Below, piece after piece: positions 55,835-64,000 of a stretch of 64,000 nt of DNA. The notes under the pieces are model-generated. The model saw only the letters and a program-made list of their open reading frames with translations. It was not told the origin of the DNA and searched no databases. The translations under genes and the position numbers were made by a program. This stretch comes from Chelatococcus albus (GTDB taxonomy: Bacteria > Pseudomonadota > Alphaproteobacteria > Rhizobiales > Beijerinckiaceae), in the NCBI RefSeq assembly GCF_030067675.1, contig NZ_JASJEV010000006.1, positions 240,074 through 304,073 of the forward strand. Reading direction: 5' to 3'. Position 1 is the stretch's first letter; each line of letters opens with the position of its first letter.

Positions 55835-56815
55835 ATGATCGCCTTCATCATCCGCCGCCTGATCCAGTCGATCGGCGTGCTCCTGGCGGTGGCCCTCATC
55901 GCCTTCACCATGTTCCGCTTCGTCGGCGATCCGGTGAACCAGATGGTCGGCGTCGAGACCTCGGCGGCCGAGCGCGAGCAGATCCGCAAGAGCCTCGGCC
56001 TCGACGATCCGGTGGTGGTACAGTTCGGCCGCTACGTCGCCAAGGCGGCCTCCCTCGATTTCGGCATCTCCTATCAGTTCCGCCAGCCCGTCACGAAACT
56101 CCTCGCCGAGCGCATGCCGGCAACGCTCGAACTCGCGCTCGTCTCCTCGGCCTTTGCGCTTGCCGTGGGCATCGCCATGGGCGTGTATACGGCGCTCAGG
56201 CGCAACGGCTGGCTGGCGCAGGTGTTCCAGGCGGTGTCGCTCGTCGGCGTCAGCCTGCCGACCTTCCTCACCGGCATCCTGCTCATCTACGTCTTTTCGG
56301 TGCTGCTCGGCTGGCTGCCGTCCTTCGGCCGCGGCGACGTGGTCGCGGTCGGCTCCTGGTGGACGACAGGCCTCCTCACCTGGACGGGTCTGCGCGCCCT
56401 GATCCTGCCGGCAATCACCCTCGGCCTCTTCCAGATGACGCTGATCATGCGGCTGGTACGGGCCGAGATGCTCGAGGTGCTGCGCACCGACTACATCAAG
56501 TTCGCCCGCGCCCGCGGCCTGTCGCAGCGGGCGATCCACTTCGGCCACGCGCTCAAGAACACGCTTGTTCCCGTCATCACCATCGCCGGCCTGCAGCTCG
56601 GCTCGGTCATCGCCTTCGCCATCATCACGGAGACGGTGTTCCAGTGGCCCGGCATGGGCATCCTCTTCCTGCAGGCGGTGCAGAACGTCGATATCCCCAT
56701 CATGGCGGCCTATCTCCTGTTCATCGCCTTCCTCTTCGTCGTCATCAACCTCGTCGTCGACCTCCTCTACGCGGCCGTCGATCCGCGCCTGAAGTCGACG
56801 GTCACCGCATCCTGA
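55835..56815 (+). CDS. Peptide ABC transporter permease (DppB-like)
   Basis: This 326-residue inner-membrane permease has six membrane segments. The DppB/OppB family start MIAFIIRRLIQSIGVLLAVALI and the EAA loop (RAEMLEVLRTDYIKFARARGL), which docks on the ATPases, are present. The final segment ends VVDLLYAAVDPRLK. It pairs with the DppC-like permease whose gene begins 8 bp downstream. The ligand is probably a peptide or a peptide-like compound. Confidence 0.95.
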   Translation: MIAFIIRRLIQSIGVLLAVALIAFTMFRFVGDPVNQMVGVETSAAEREQIRKSLGLDDPVVVQFGRYVAKAASLDFGISYQFRQPVTKLLAERMPATLELALVSSAFALAVGIAMGVYTALRRNGWLAQVFQAVSLVGVSLPTFLTGILLIYVFSVLLGWLPSFGRGDVVAVGSWWTTGLLTWTGLRALILPAITLGLFQMTLIMRLVRAEMLEVLRTDYIKFARARGLSQRAIHFGHALKNTLVPVITIAGLQLGSVIAFAIITETVFQWPGMGILFLQAVQNVDIPIMAAYLLFIAFLFVVINLVVDLLYAAVDPRLKSTVTAS

Positions 56816-56823
56816 GGTCCGCC

Positions 56824-57810
56824 ATGCCGTTCACGACCGGAGAAAAGGCAGAATCGCCGGCCGAGGCAGCGTCCGCGCCGGCACCGGCAGAAGGGGCGCC
56901 GGGGCTCGTCGCCCGCCTGAAGGACAACGATCTCGTGGCGAGCTTCCTCGCCTCGAAGATGACCATGGTCGCGGCCGTCGTGACGGTGGTGCTCGTCGCC
57001 GCGGCGCTCTTCGCGCCCTGGATCGCGCCGACCGATCCCTTCGACCCGGCCAAGGTCGACCTTCTCGATTCGCACCTGCCGCCGCGCTGGGTGGAGGGGG
57101 GCGAGGCGCGCTTCCTCCTCGGCACCGACGACCAGGGGCGCGACCTCTTCTCGGCCGTGCTCTATGGCCTGCGTGTGTCGCTCCTCATCGGAGCGCTCGG
57201 TGTGGCCTTTGCCGCAGCCATCGGCATCACGCTCGGCCTCGTCGCCGGCTATGTCGGCGGGCGGGTGGACGCCGTCATCATGCGCATCGCCGACGTGCAG
57301 CTCACCTTCCCGGCGATCCTCATCGCCCTGCTCGTAGACGGCGTCGTCCACGCCCTCCTCAAGGGCGCGAGCCGGGAGGACACGGCCTTCGGCGTGCTCG
57401 TCCTGTCCATCGGCCTGTCCTTCTGGGTGCAATACGCTCGCACCATCCGCGGCTCGACGCTGGTCGAGAAGAACAAGGACTACATTCAGGCCGCGCGTCT
57501 CGTCGGCCTGTCGCCGGTCCTCATCATGATGCGGCACGTCCTGCCCAATGTCGTCGGGCCGGTGCTCGTCATCCTCACCATCAACCTCGGCCTCGCCGTC
57601 ATCACGGAGGCGACGCTCTCCTTCCTCGGTGTCGGCCTGCCGCCCACCCAGCCCTCGCTCGGCACGCTGATCCGCATCGGCCAGCAATTCCTGTTCTCGG
57701 GCGAGTGGTGGATCGTGGCCTTTCCGGGCGTGACCCTCGCGGGCCTCGTGCTGGCCGTGAACCTCCTCGGTGACTGGCTGCGCGATGCGCTCAACCCGAA
57801 GCTGAGATGA
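56824..57810 (+). CDS. Peptide ABC transporter permease (DppC-like)
   Basis: This 328-residue permease has a cytoplasmic Ala/Pro-rich N-terminal tail of about 50 residues. A first membrane segment (MVAAVVTVVLVAAALFAPWI) is followed by the DppC hallmark FLLGTDDQGRDLFSAVLYGLR, the EAA loop (KDYIQAARLVGLSPVLIMMR) and the closing LGDWLRDALNPKL. It completes the membrane channel of the transporter. Confidence 0.95.
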   Translation: MPFTTGEKAESPAEAASAPAPAEGAPGLVARLKDNDLVASFLASKMTMVAAVVTVVLVAAALFAPWIAPTDPFDPAKVDLLDSHLPPRWVEGGEARFLLGTDDQGRDLFSAVLYGLRVSLLIGALGVAFAAAIGITLGLVAGYVGGRVDAVIMRIADVQLTFPAILIALLVDGVVHALLKGASREDTAFGVLVLSIGLSFWVQYARTIRGSTLVEKNKDYIQAARLVGLSPVLIMMRHVLPNVVGPVLVILTINLGLAVITEATLSFLGVGLPPTQPSLGTLIRIGQQFLFSGEWWIVAFPGVTLAGLVLAVNLLGDWLRDALNPKLR

Positions 57811-57820
57811 GGGTGAGCCG

Positions 57821-58822
57821 ATGACCGAACCCGTCCTCTCCGTACGCGACCTCCGGGTCGAGTTCGCCACCCGCCGCGGCATCCTCAAGGCCATCGACGG
57901 CATATCCTTCGACATCGCCGAGGGCGAGGTGCTCGGCGTCGTGGGTGAGTCGGGCGCCGGCAAGTCGGTGACGGGCTCGGCCGTCATCGGTCTGATCGAG
58001 CCGCCCGGGCGGATCGCCGGCGGCGAGATCCGCCTCGCCGGCGAGCGCATCGACAACCTGTCGCCACAGGCCATGCGCCACATCCGCGGCAAGCGCATCG
58101 GCATGATCTTCCAGGATCCGCTGACGAGCCTCAACCCGCTTTACCGGGTCGGCGACCAGCTCACGGAGACGATCCGCACGCATCTCGACCTGTCGCCGCG
58201 CCAGGCGCGCGAGCGGGCGATCGAGCTTCTCGCCGAGGTCGGCATTCCCGCGCCCGAGAAGCGTATCGACGGCTATCCGCACGAGTTCTCGGGCGGGATG
58301 CGCCAGCGCGTCGTCATCGCGCTCGCGCTCTGCGCCGAGCCCGACCTCGTGATCGCCGACGAGCCGACGACGGCCCTCGACGTCTCGGTGCAGGCGCAGA
58401 TCATCGCCCTCATCAAGCGCCTGTGCGCCGAGCGCGGCACAGCGGTGATGCTCGTCACTCACGACATGGGCGTCATCGCCGAGACGGCCGACCGCGTCGC
58501 CGTCATGTATGCCGGGCGCATCGCCGAGATCGGCCCGGTGGCCGATGTGGTGAAGCACCCCCTGCATCCCTACGCACGCGGGCTCATGGGTGCGATCCCC
58601 TCGCTCGAGACGGATGCCGACCGCCTCGTGCAGATCCCCGGCGCCATGCCGAGGCTCTCCGCCATCCCGCCGGGCTGCGCCTTCAATCCGCGCTGCGACC
58701 GCACCTTCGCCCGCTGCCGCCTCGATCGCCCGGAACCGATCGTTCCCGCGGCGCCCGCCGACGCCGGCCATCGCGTTGCCTGCCATCTCTATGATTCCGC
58801 CGAGGCGGAGGCCCTGCCGTGA
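57821..58822 (+). CDS. Peptide ABC transporter ATP-binding protein (DppD-like)
   Basis: This 333-residue ATPase has Walker A GESGAGKS (~40-47), the Q-loop IFQDPLTSLNP, the ABC signature FSGGMRQRV, Walker B LVIADEPTTALD and the H-loop THDMG. The C-terminal oligopeptide-transporter extension with the cysteine pattern PPGCAFNPRC, FARCR and VACHL is present; in this family those cysteines can bind an Fe-S cluster. It begins 10 bp after the DppC-like gene. Confidence 0.96.
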   Translation: MTEPVLSVRDLRVEFATRRGILKAIDGISFDIAEGEVLGVVGESGAGKSVTGSAVIGLIEPPGRIAGGEIRLAGERIDNLSPQAMRHIRGKRIGMIFQDPLTSLNPLYRVGDQLTETIRTHLDLSPRQARERAIELLAEVGIPAPEKRIDGYPHEFSGGMRQRVVIALALCAEPDLVIADEPTTALDVSVQAQIIALIKRLCAERGTAVMLVTHDMGVIAETADRVAVMYAGRIAEIGPVADVVKHPLHPYARGLMGAIPSLETDADRLVQIPGAMPRLSAIPPGCAFNPRCDRTFARCRLDRPEPIVPAAPADAGHRVACHLYDSAEAEALP

Positions 58823-59814
58823 CCGAGAAGCCCCTTGTCGAGATCCGCGACCTCAAGCGCACCTTCGACGTGTCGAAGCCTTGGCTCAACCGCGTCATAG
58901 AGGGGGCGCCGAAGCAGTTCCTCAAGGCGGTCGACGGCATCACCTTCGACATCCGCCGCGGCGAGACCTTCGCCCTCGTCGGCGAATCGGGTTCAGGGAA
59001 GTCGACGGTCGCGCGCATGGTCGTCGGCCTGCTGCCGGCGAGCGGCGGCGAGGTGATCATCGACGGCGTGCCGATTGCCGACACCTCGCGCGCAGCCGAG
59101 GTGCGCAGGCTCCGCCGCCGCATCCAGATGATCTTCCAGGACCCTTACGCCAGCCTCAATCCGCGCTGGCGGGTCGAGCGCATCATCGCCGAGCCGATTC
59201 GCGCCTTGCGCCTGGCCGAGAGCGAACGCGAGGTGGCCGATCGGGTGGGCGAGCTCCTGTCCCTCGTCGGCCTCCATCCCGCCGACGGCAGGAAGTACCC
59301 GCACGAGTTCTCCGGCGGCCAGCGTCAGCGCATCGCCATCGCCCGGGCGCTCGCCTCCAAGGCCGAGTTCATCGTCTGCGACGAGCCGACTTCGGCGCTC
59401 GACGTCTCGGTGCAGGCGCAGATCCTCAACCTGATGCGCGACCTGCAGGACCGCTTCGGCCTCACCTACCTCTTCATCAGCCACAACCTCGCCGTGGTGC
59501 GGCACATGGCAAGCCGCATCGGCGTCATGTATCTCGGCCGCATCGTCGAGATCGCCGACGGCAAGACGCTCTTCGCGCGGCCGCGCCACCCCTACACGCG
59601 CATGCTGCTGAACGCCGTGCCCGACATCGCCATGACGGGGCGCATGCGCGAGGCGGTGAAGGGCGAGATCCCCAACCCGATCAATCCGCCCTCGGGCTGC
59701 ACCTTCCACCCGCGCTGCCCCTTCGTCTTCGACCGCTGCCGGCGCGAGGCCCCGCCGCTCGAGGAGGGCGTCGCCTGCCACGCAGTACGGGAAGGGCGGC
59801 CGGTGGCGGCCTGA
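58819..59814 (+). CDS. Peptide ABC transporter ATP-binding protein (DppF-like)
   Basis: This 331-residue second ATPase of the transporter has Walker A GESGSGKST, signature FSGGQRQRI, Walker B FIVCDEPTSALD and H-loop SHNLAVVRHMA. The C-terminal extension SGCTFHPRCPFVFDRC carries the same cysteine pattern as its partner. The GTG start overlaps the preceding stop codon (GTGA), so both ATPases are translationally coupled. It is the last gene of the operon, converging with the downstream membrane-protein gene at a gap of 14 bp. Confidence 0.96.
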   Translation: MTEKPLVEIRDLKRTFDVSKPWLNRVIEGAPKQFLKAVDGITFDIRRGETFALVGESGSGKSTVARMVVGLLPASGGEVIIDGVPIADTSRAAEVRRLRRRIQMIFQDPYASLNPRWRVERIIAEPIRALRLAESEREVADRVGELLSLVGLHPADGRKYPHEFSGGQRQRIAIARALASKAEFIVCDEPTSALDVSVQAQILNLMRDLQDRFGLTYLFISHNLAVVRHMASRIGVMYLGRIVEIADGKTLFARPRHPYTRMLLNAVPDIAMTGRMREAVKGEIPNPINPPSGCTFHPRCPFVFDRCRREAPPLEEGVACHAVREGRPVAA

Positions 59815-59828
59815 GCCGCCTCGCCGGC

Positions 59829-61058
59829 CTAGCGGTCGTTCGCCGCCTGCCAGAGCCGCGCCTTCGGGCGCGTGGTGCGGAACTGGCCGCGCTCGACGGC
59901 GACGAAGGCGATGGCGACGATGCCGAGCGTCGACAGCCACCAGCTCTGCGCCATGCCGATGCCGAGGCAGCCGAGGCTGAAGACGGCGGCGAACGCTGCC
60001 ATGAGGGCGGGGAGAAGGAGGCCCTGCACGCCGGCGGCCGCCCGCACCGTGAGGTAGAAGAGGGCGGCGAGAGCGGCCGCGCCCACGAGCCCGAGTTCGT
60101 ACCAGACCTCGAACAGGAGGCTCATCGGTGCATCCGTCGGCAGGAGGCCGACGGAGCGCCCACGCAGGGCGGTGTCGAGGCCGTGGCCGGTGACGAGGCG
60201 CATCGGCTCGCTGCGGACCACGTCGGCCCAGGCGCGCACGGCGGCGGTCGTGGGATGGGTCAGGCCGAAGATCGCCTTGGCGAAGGGGCGCAGCACGAAC
60301 GGCAGGAGGGGCGCGGCCAGGATGAGGCCGGCGATGCCGGCCGCCAACGCCTTGGCGACCGCCGCGGGGCGGATCGTCGTCGCGGCATAGGCGAGCCCGC
60401 CCAGGGCAAGGGCGAAGGCGGGCGTGGGCGAGGGCCCGAGCAGAACGGCGGCCGCCGCGACCGCGGCGAGCGTCAGCGCCATCATGCGTCGGTCGCGGGA
60501 GACGAGCCAGGCGATCGCCGGCCAGATGGTGACGGCGAGGCTGACGAGGCCGCGGTCGAGGCTCGCGTCGGCATGCTCGGCCTCGTCTGCGGCCGAGATC
60601 GCTAGGGCGACCGCGATGGCGAACACCGCGGCGGCGCCGGCGCCGATGCCGGTGAGGTAGAGATTGGAGGCGCGCATGCGCTCGGGCAGCGCGGCGACGC
60701 CCGCCAGGGTTACCAGCACGGCTCCCAGCACGTTGACGATCTTGTCGCCGGCAGTTGCCGGGAAGGGCGACCACAGGATCGACAGCGCCGCCCAGCCGAT
60801 CAGGGCGAGGGCGAGGAGGCCGCCGCGCGACGGCACGATGCGCCTGAGCGTCGTGCCGAGACCGGGGCTGGCGCCGTCGAGGAGGGCCGCGATCACGAGG
60901 AGCGCCGCACCGAGCGGCACGAGCACGACCGTCGCGCGCCGGGCCACGACGGCCGCCACCGGCACCGCCACGACGAGCGTGGCGAAGCCGATCCGGCGCA
61001 GGAGCGTCGCCGCGTCGGCGGCGGGGTCGAGCGGTGTCGTGGGCGATCGGGTCACCAT
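59829..61058 (-). CDS. O-antigen ligase / polymerase family (Wzy_C-like) membrane protein
   Basis: This 409-residue protein is nearly all hydrophobic, with about ten to twelve membrane segments. The large periplasmic loop holds [20 protein letters not shown] and the segment [19 protein letters not shown], the conserved Wzy_C/WaaL region whose His and Glu are thought to contact the sugar substrate. Such enzymes ligate or polymerise surface polysaccharide on the periplasmic side of the membrane. No glycosyltransferase or other polysaccharide genes are nearby, so the substrate is unknown. Confidence 0.78.
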   Translation of the reverse strand: MVTRSPTTPLDPAADAATLLRRIGFATLVVAVPVAAVVARRATVVLVPLGAALLVIAALLDGASPGLGTTLRRIVPSRGGLLALALIGWAALSILWSPFPATAGDKIVNVLGAVLVTLAGVAALPERMRASNLYLTGIGAGAAAVFAIAVALAISAADEAEHADASLDRGLVSLAVTIWPAIAWLVSRDRRMMALTLAAVAAAAVLLGPSPTPAFALALGGLAYAATTIRPAAVAKALAAGIAGLILAAPLLPFVLRPFAKAIFGLTHPTTAAVRAWADVVRSEPMRLVTGHGLDTALRGRSVGLLPTDAPMSLLFEVWYELGLVGAAALAALFYLTVRAAAGVQGLLLPALMAAFAAVFSLGCLGIGMAQSWWLSTLGIVAIAFVAVERGQFRTTRPKARLWQAANDR

Positions 61059-61335
61059 GGACAGGCAACTTCTCCCGCAATCTGTCTCGGCGCTGGCGTG
61101 CCCCCTGCACGCCGATGGCGCGGCGCCCGCACGCTAGCCCGGCGCGCCCTTGGAATCTGTAGGGGGAATGCAACACTGTAGGCGCCACGCAGCGGAAGCG
61201 CCGGCAAGAGGCTTTTGGTCGCAGGGGGCGGCCCGGCTCTGGCCTCGTCGCACCGCTGGTGGTTTGGCTGGGGCGCCCTGCCCTTGGGGGCGACCTCGGC
61301 GACGATGATCAGGGAGTGCCGGCCGGCGCCGCGAG

Positions 61336-61761
61336 ATGACCGAACTCGTCAGTCTGTTCCTCGCGGCCCTCCTGTCGGCCACCCTCCTGCCGGGTTCGTC
61401 GGAGGCAGCCTTGGCGGCGGTCGTCGGTTTCGGCGGCGCCCCCGCCCTGGTGGCCGTCGCCGTCGCGACCTTCGGGAACACGCTCGGCTCCTGTGTCAAC
61501 TGGGGGATCGGCCGCTTTTTCGCCGGCTACCGCGAGCATCGGCGCTCTCCTGTTAGGCCCGAACACTTCGAGCGTGCCGTCAGCTGGTATCGGCGCTGGG
61601 GCGTGTGGTCGCTCCTTCTGTCCTGGGCGCCGGTCGTCGGCGATCCGCTCACCGTCGTCGCGGGCGTGCTGCGCACGCCCCTGCCGCTCTTCGTCCTCGT
61701 CGTTGGTGTGGCGAAGCTCCTGCGCTACCTCGCGGTCGCGGGCCTCGTGGCCCTCTTCTGA
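61336..61761 (+). CDS. YqaA-family (DedA/VTT-like) small membrane protein
   Basis: This 141-residue inner-membrane protein has three to four hydrophobic segments. YqaA-like features include LPGSSEAALAAVVGFGG near the N terminus, FGNTLGSCVNWGIGR, and LLSWAPVVGDPLTVVAGVLR, the proline-containing re-entrant helix shared with DedA proteins. DedA relatives are linked to lipid scrambling and to membrane potential maintenance. The function of this one is unknown. It is monocistronic and converges on mmsB. Confidence 0.88.
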   Translation: MTELVSLFLAALLSATLLPGSSEAALAAVVGFGGAPALVAVAVATFGNTLGSCVNWGIGRFFAGYREHRRSPVRPEHFERAVSWYRRWGVWSLLLSWAPVVGDPLTVVAGVLRTPLPLFVLVVGVAKLLRYLAVAGLVALF

Positions 61762-61770
61762 GTCCGTGCC

Positions 61771-62673
61771 TCAGGCCTTCGTCGCTTCCACGGCGCCGAG
61801 GCCGCGCAGGAAGTGGATGATGCCGGAGAAATCCGCCTCGCCGTGGCCGGCGCCGGCATAGAGCGCATAGAGCTGCGCCGCCTCCGCGCCCATGGGCGTC
61901 GCGGCGCCGGCGGCGAGCGCCGCCTCCTGCGACAGCTTGAGATCCTTGAGCATGAGCGCGGCGGCGAAGCCCGGCTTGTAGTCGTTGTTGGCCGGCGAGG
62001 TCGGCACCGGTCCCGGCACCGGGCAGTAGCTCGTCAGGGACCAGCACTGGCCCGACGAGGTCGAGGCCACGTCGAACAGCGCCTGATGCGACAGCCCGAG
62101 CTTCTCGCCGAGGGCGAAGGCCTCGCAGACCCCGATCATCGAGATGCCGAGGATCATGTTGTTGCAGATCTTCGCCGCCTGGCCGTTTCCGGCCGGCCCG
62201 CAATGCACGATCTTCCTGCCCATGGCCTCGAGCACGGGCTTGGCCCTGGCGAAGGCCTCATCCGAGCCGCCGGCCATGAAGGTGAGGCTTGCCGCCTTGG
62301 CCCCGCCCACACCGCCCGACACCGGGGCGTCGAGCGAGGCCATGCCGGCTTCCGCCGCGAGCGCATGGGCCTTGCGCGCGCTTTCCACGTCGATGGTCGA
62401 GGAATCGATGAACAATGTGCCCTTCCGAGCGGCAGGCAGCACGTCCGCCCAGACCGCGAGGACGTGCTTGCCCATGGGCAACATGGTGATGACGACCTCG
62501 GCCCGCGCCACGGCCTCCTTGGCCGAGGCGGCGATGCTCACCCCGTCCTGCGCCGAGGCGTCGCGCAGGCTCGCCACGAGGTCGTAGCCCAGGACCTCAT
62601 GCCCGGCCTTGACGAGATTGGCGGCCATGGGGCCGCCCATGTGGCCGAGGCCGATGAAGGCGATGGTGGTCAT
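61771..62673 (-). CDS. mmsB: 3-hydroxyisobutyrate dehydrogenase
   Basis: This 300-residue NAD-dependent enzyme oxidises 3-hydroxyisobutyrate to methylmalonate semialdehyde in valine breakdown. The Rossmann loop AFIGLGHMGGPMAANL (residues 4-19), the substrate motif DAPVSGGVGGA and the catalytic-lysine segment GNGQAAKICNNM are all intact. It lies 67 bp after the acyl-CoA dehydrogenase gene on the same strand, and both serve the same pathway. The start at 62673 places the Rossmann loop at the N terminus as in homologues. Confidence 0.95.
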   Translation of the reverse strand: MTTIAFIGLGHMGGPMAANLVKAGHEVLGYDLVASLRDASAQDGVSIAASAKEAVARAEVVITMLPMGKHVLAVWADVLPAARKGTLFIDSSTIDVESARKAHALAAEAGMASLDAPVSGGVGGAKAASLTFMAGGSDEAFARAKPVLEAMGRKIVHCGPAGNGQAAKICNNMILGISMIGVCEAFALGEKLGLSHQALFDVASTSSGQCWSLTSYCPVPGPVPTSPANNDYKPGFAAALMLKDLKLSQEAALAAGAATPMGAEAAQLYALYAGAGHGEADFSGIIHFLRGLGAVEATKA

Positions 62674-62740
62674 GCGTGCGTTCCTTCCCGTCGTGCCCGT
62701 CTCGCGCCGGCAGCCATGAGGCTCGCATCCGCTGCCGCGC

Positions 62741-63886
62741 TCAGTTGCCCCGCCCCACGAGGCTTCTCGCCACGATGAGGCGCATGATTTCGTTCGTGCC
62801 TTCGAGGATCTGGTGCACGCGCAGGTCGCGCACGATCTTCTCGAGGCCGTAGTCGGCGAGGTAACCGTAGCCGCCGTGGAGCTGCAGCGCTGCGTTCGCC
62901 ACCTCGAAGCCGGTGTCGGTGGCGATGCGCTTGGCCATGGCGCAGAGCCGCGTCGCATCGAGCGCCTTGGCATCGAGCGCCGCCGCTGCCCGCCACAGGA
63001 AGGTGCGCGCGGCTTCGAGCTCGGTCGCCATGTCGGCGAGCTTGAACTGCAGGGCCTGGAAGTCGGACAGACGTTTGCCGAAGGCCTTGCGCTCGGCCAT
63101 GTAGGCAATGGACTTCTCGAGGGCCGCCTGCGCCCCGCCGAGCGAGCAGGCGCCGATGTTGAGCCGTCCGCCGTCGAGGCCGGCCATGGCGATCTTGAAG
63201 CCCGCGCCCTCCTCGCCGAGGCGGTTGGCGACGGGCACGCGGCAGTCCTCGAAGATCACCTGCCGCGTCGGCTGGGCGTTCCAGCCCATCTTCCTCTCGT
63301 TGGCGCCGAAGGAAAGGCCGGGCGTGTCCTTCTCGACGACGAGGGTCGAGATACCCGCCGCTCCGCCTTCGCCCGTGCGCAGCATGACGACGTAGATGTC
63401 GGCCGTTCCGGCGCCGGAGATGAACTGCTTGACGCCATTGACGACATAGCTGTCGCCATCACGCACCGCGCGCGTCTTGAGGGCGGCGGCGTCGGAACCG
63501 GCGCCCGGCTCGGTCAGGCAGTAGCTCGCCAGATGCTCCATCGTGGCGAGCTTGGGGACGAAGCGGTGCCGCTGCTCGTCCGAGCCGTAGCGGTCGATCA
63601 TCCAGGTCGCCATGTTGTGGATGGAGATATAGGCCGAGATCGTGGGGCAGCCCGTGGCGAGCGCCTCGAAGATCAGCGCCGCGTCGAGGCGCGAGAGGCC
63701 GGAACCGCCCACGTCCTCGCGGACATAGACCCCGCCCATGCCGAGCGCGGCCGCCTCGCGCATCACGTCCACGGGGAAGTGCTTTTCCTCGTCCCAGCGC
63801 ACGGCCTCGGGTGCGAGCTTCTCGTCTGCGAAGCCGCGCGCCATATCGCGGATGGCGATCTGTTCCTCGGTCAGCGCGAAGCTCAT
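62741..63886 (-). CDS. Isobutyryl-CoA / short-branched acyl-CoA dehydrogenase
   Basis: This 381-residue FAD enzyme introduces the alpha-beta double bond in isobutyryl-CoA during valine catabolism. Acyl-CoA dehydrogenase hallmarks are [29 protein letters not shown], the FAD-binding arm [15 protein letters not shown] and [19 protein letters not shown]. The protein starts [19 protein letters not shown]. Adjacency to mmsB supports the valine pathway over other short-chain substrates. Upstream partners of the pathway are not in the window. Confidence 0.93.
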   Translation of the reverse strand: MSFALTEEQIAIRDMARGFADEKLAPEAVRWDEEKHFPVDVMREAAALGMGGVYVREDVGGSGLSRLDAALIFEALATGCPTISAYISIHNMATWMIDRYGSDEQRHRFVPKLATMEHLASYCLTEPGAGSDAAALKTRAVRDGDSYVVNGVKQFISGAGTADIYVVMLRTGEGGAAGISTLVVEKDTPGLSFGANERKMGWNAQPTRQVIFEDCRVPVANRLGEEGAGFKIAMAGLDGGRLNIGACSLGGAQAALEKSIAYMAERKAFGKRLSDFQALQFKLADMATELEAARTFLWRAAAALDAKALDATRLCAMAKRIATDTGFEVANAALQLHGGYGYLADYGLEKIVRDLRVHQILEGTNEIMRLIVARSLVGRGN

Positions 63887-64000
63887 GAGCCCTCCCCCTC
63901 TGCGGCCACGGTCGTTCTTTCGGGGCGGATCGGCCCCTGCCGGCCCCTGCCCGGTCGGTGGCTGTCGCCGCGCGACCCTCGGCCCTGTTGTCGTCGAAGC

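Noticed and set aside
52280..56548. 1422-residue minus-strand open frame across the binding-protein genes
   Set aside because: It spans several well-supported plus-strand genes and their intergenic hairpins; the internal similarity merely mirrors the two paralogous binding proteins.

Overview
The window is very GC-rich chromosomal DNA from an alphaproteobacterium, most likely of the order Hyphomicrobiales (Rhizobiales). The evidence is the gene content and order: a dnaK-dnaJ-pmtA block, nth beside a DUF2244 gene, a DivL-type tyrosine pseudokinase, a TsaE/sugar-kinase fusion, a Mur-like box before mntH, and a GGAAC-N16-CGTT promoter of the type used by the alphaproteobacterial general-stress sigma factor EcfG. 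I see no rRNA, tRNA, CRISPR array, insertion sequence, integrase or phage gene. Most of the window is ordinary core genome; the less usual material lies at about 42-56 kb. The family or genus cannot be decided from this sequence.

Left part (1-29.5 kb). A regulator-GNAT-GNAT operon (1-1468, minus) diverges from lepA. A tightly coupled minus-strand chain then runs divL > tsaE/kinase fusion > MurU-like nucleotidyltransferase > addB > addA, with trxA behind it. It joins a cell-cycle pseudokinase, tRNA modification with probable cell-wall sugar recycling, and double-strand-break repair. Upstream of divL are ahcY, with a SahR-like operator, and maeB, which diverges from mutS. A secreted cupin gene, two tandem DUF1330 genes, pyrF, a flavin reductase gene and pmtA-dnaJ-dnaK follow; dnaK has a good RpoH-type promoter.

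Middle (29.7-42.1 kb). This holds an unrecognised exported protein, an AraC/alkyltransferase fusion, DUF2244, nth, a nicotinamidase (pncA), a DUF72 protein, a flavoprotein, an outer-membrane beta-barrel protein, a two-component system, and the complete EF-P beta-lysylation set (epmB, epmA and divergent efp).

Metal-handling stretch (42.2-50.9 kb). A copper operon (DUF2946 - YcnI/DUF1775 - CopC-CopD fusion), an Nramp manganese transporter behind a Mur-like palindrome, and a COG0523 GTPase plus a DUF4198 periplasmic protein behind a Zur-like palindrome stand next to each other. Between them lie a DUF2188-like protein and a DUF1236 protein that appears to start at CTG under an EcfG-type promoter. 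Two genes here look frameshifted: a small exported protein at 42.3-42.9 kb and a potassium channel at 50.3-50.9 kb.

Right end (50.9-64 kb). An M20 amidohydrolase gene diverges from a peptide ABC-transporter operon with two closely similar binding-protein genes, two permeases and two ATPases. Each binding-protein gene is followed by a strong intercistronic stem-loop, the first a perfect 36-bp palindrome. An O-antigen-ligase-like membrane protein, a YqaA-like membrane protein and two valine-catabolism genes (mmsB and an isobutyryl-CoA dehydrogenase) finish the window.
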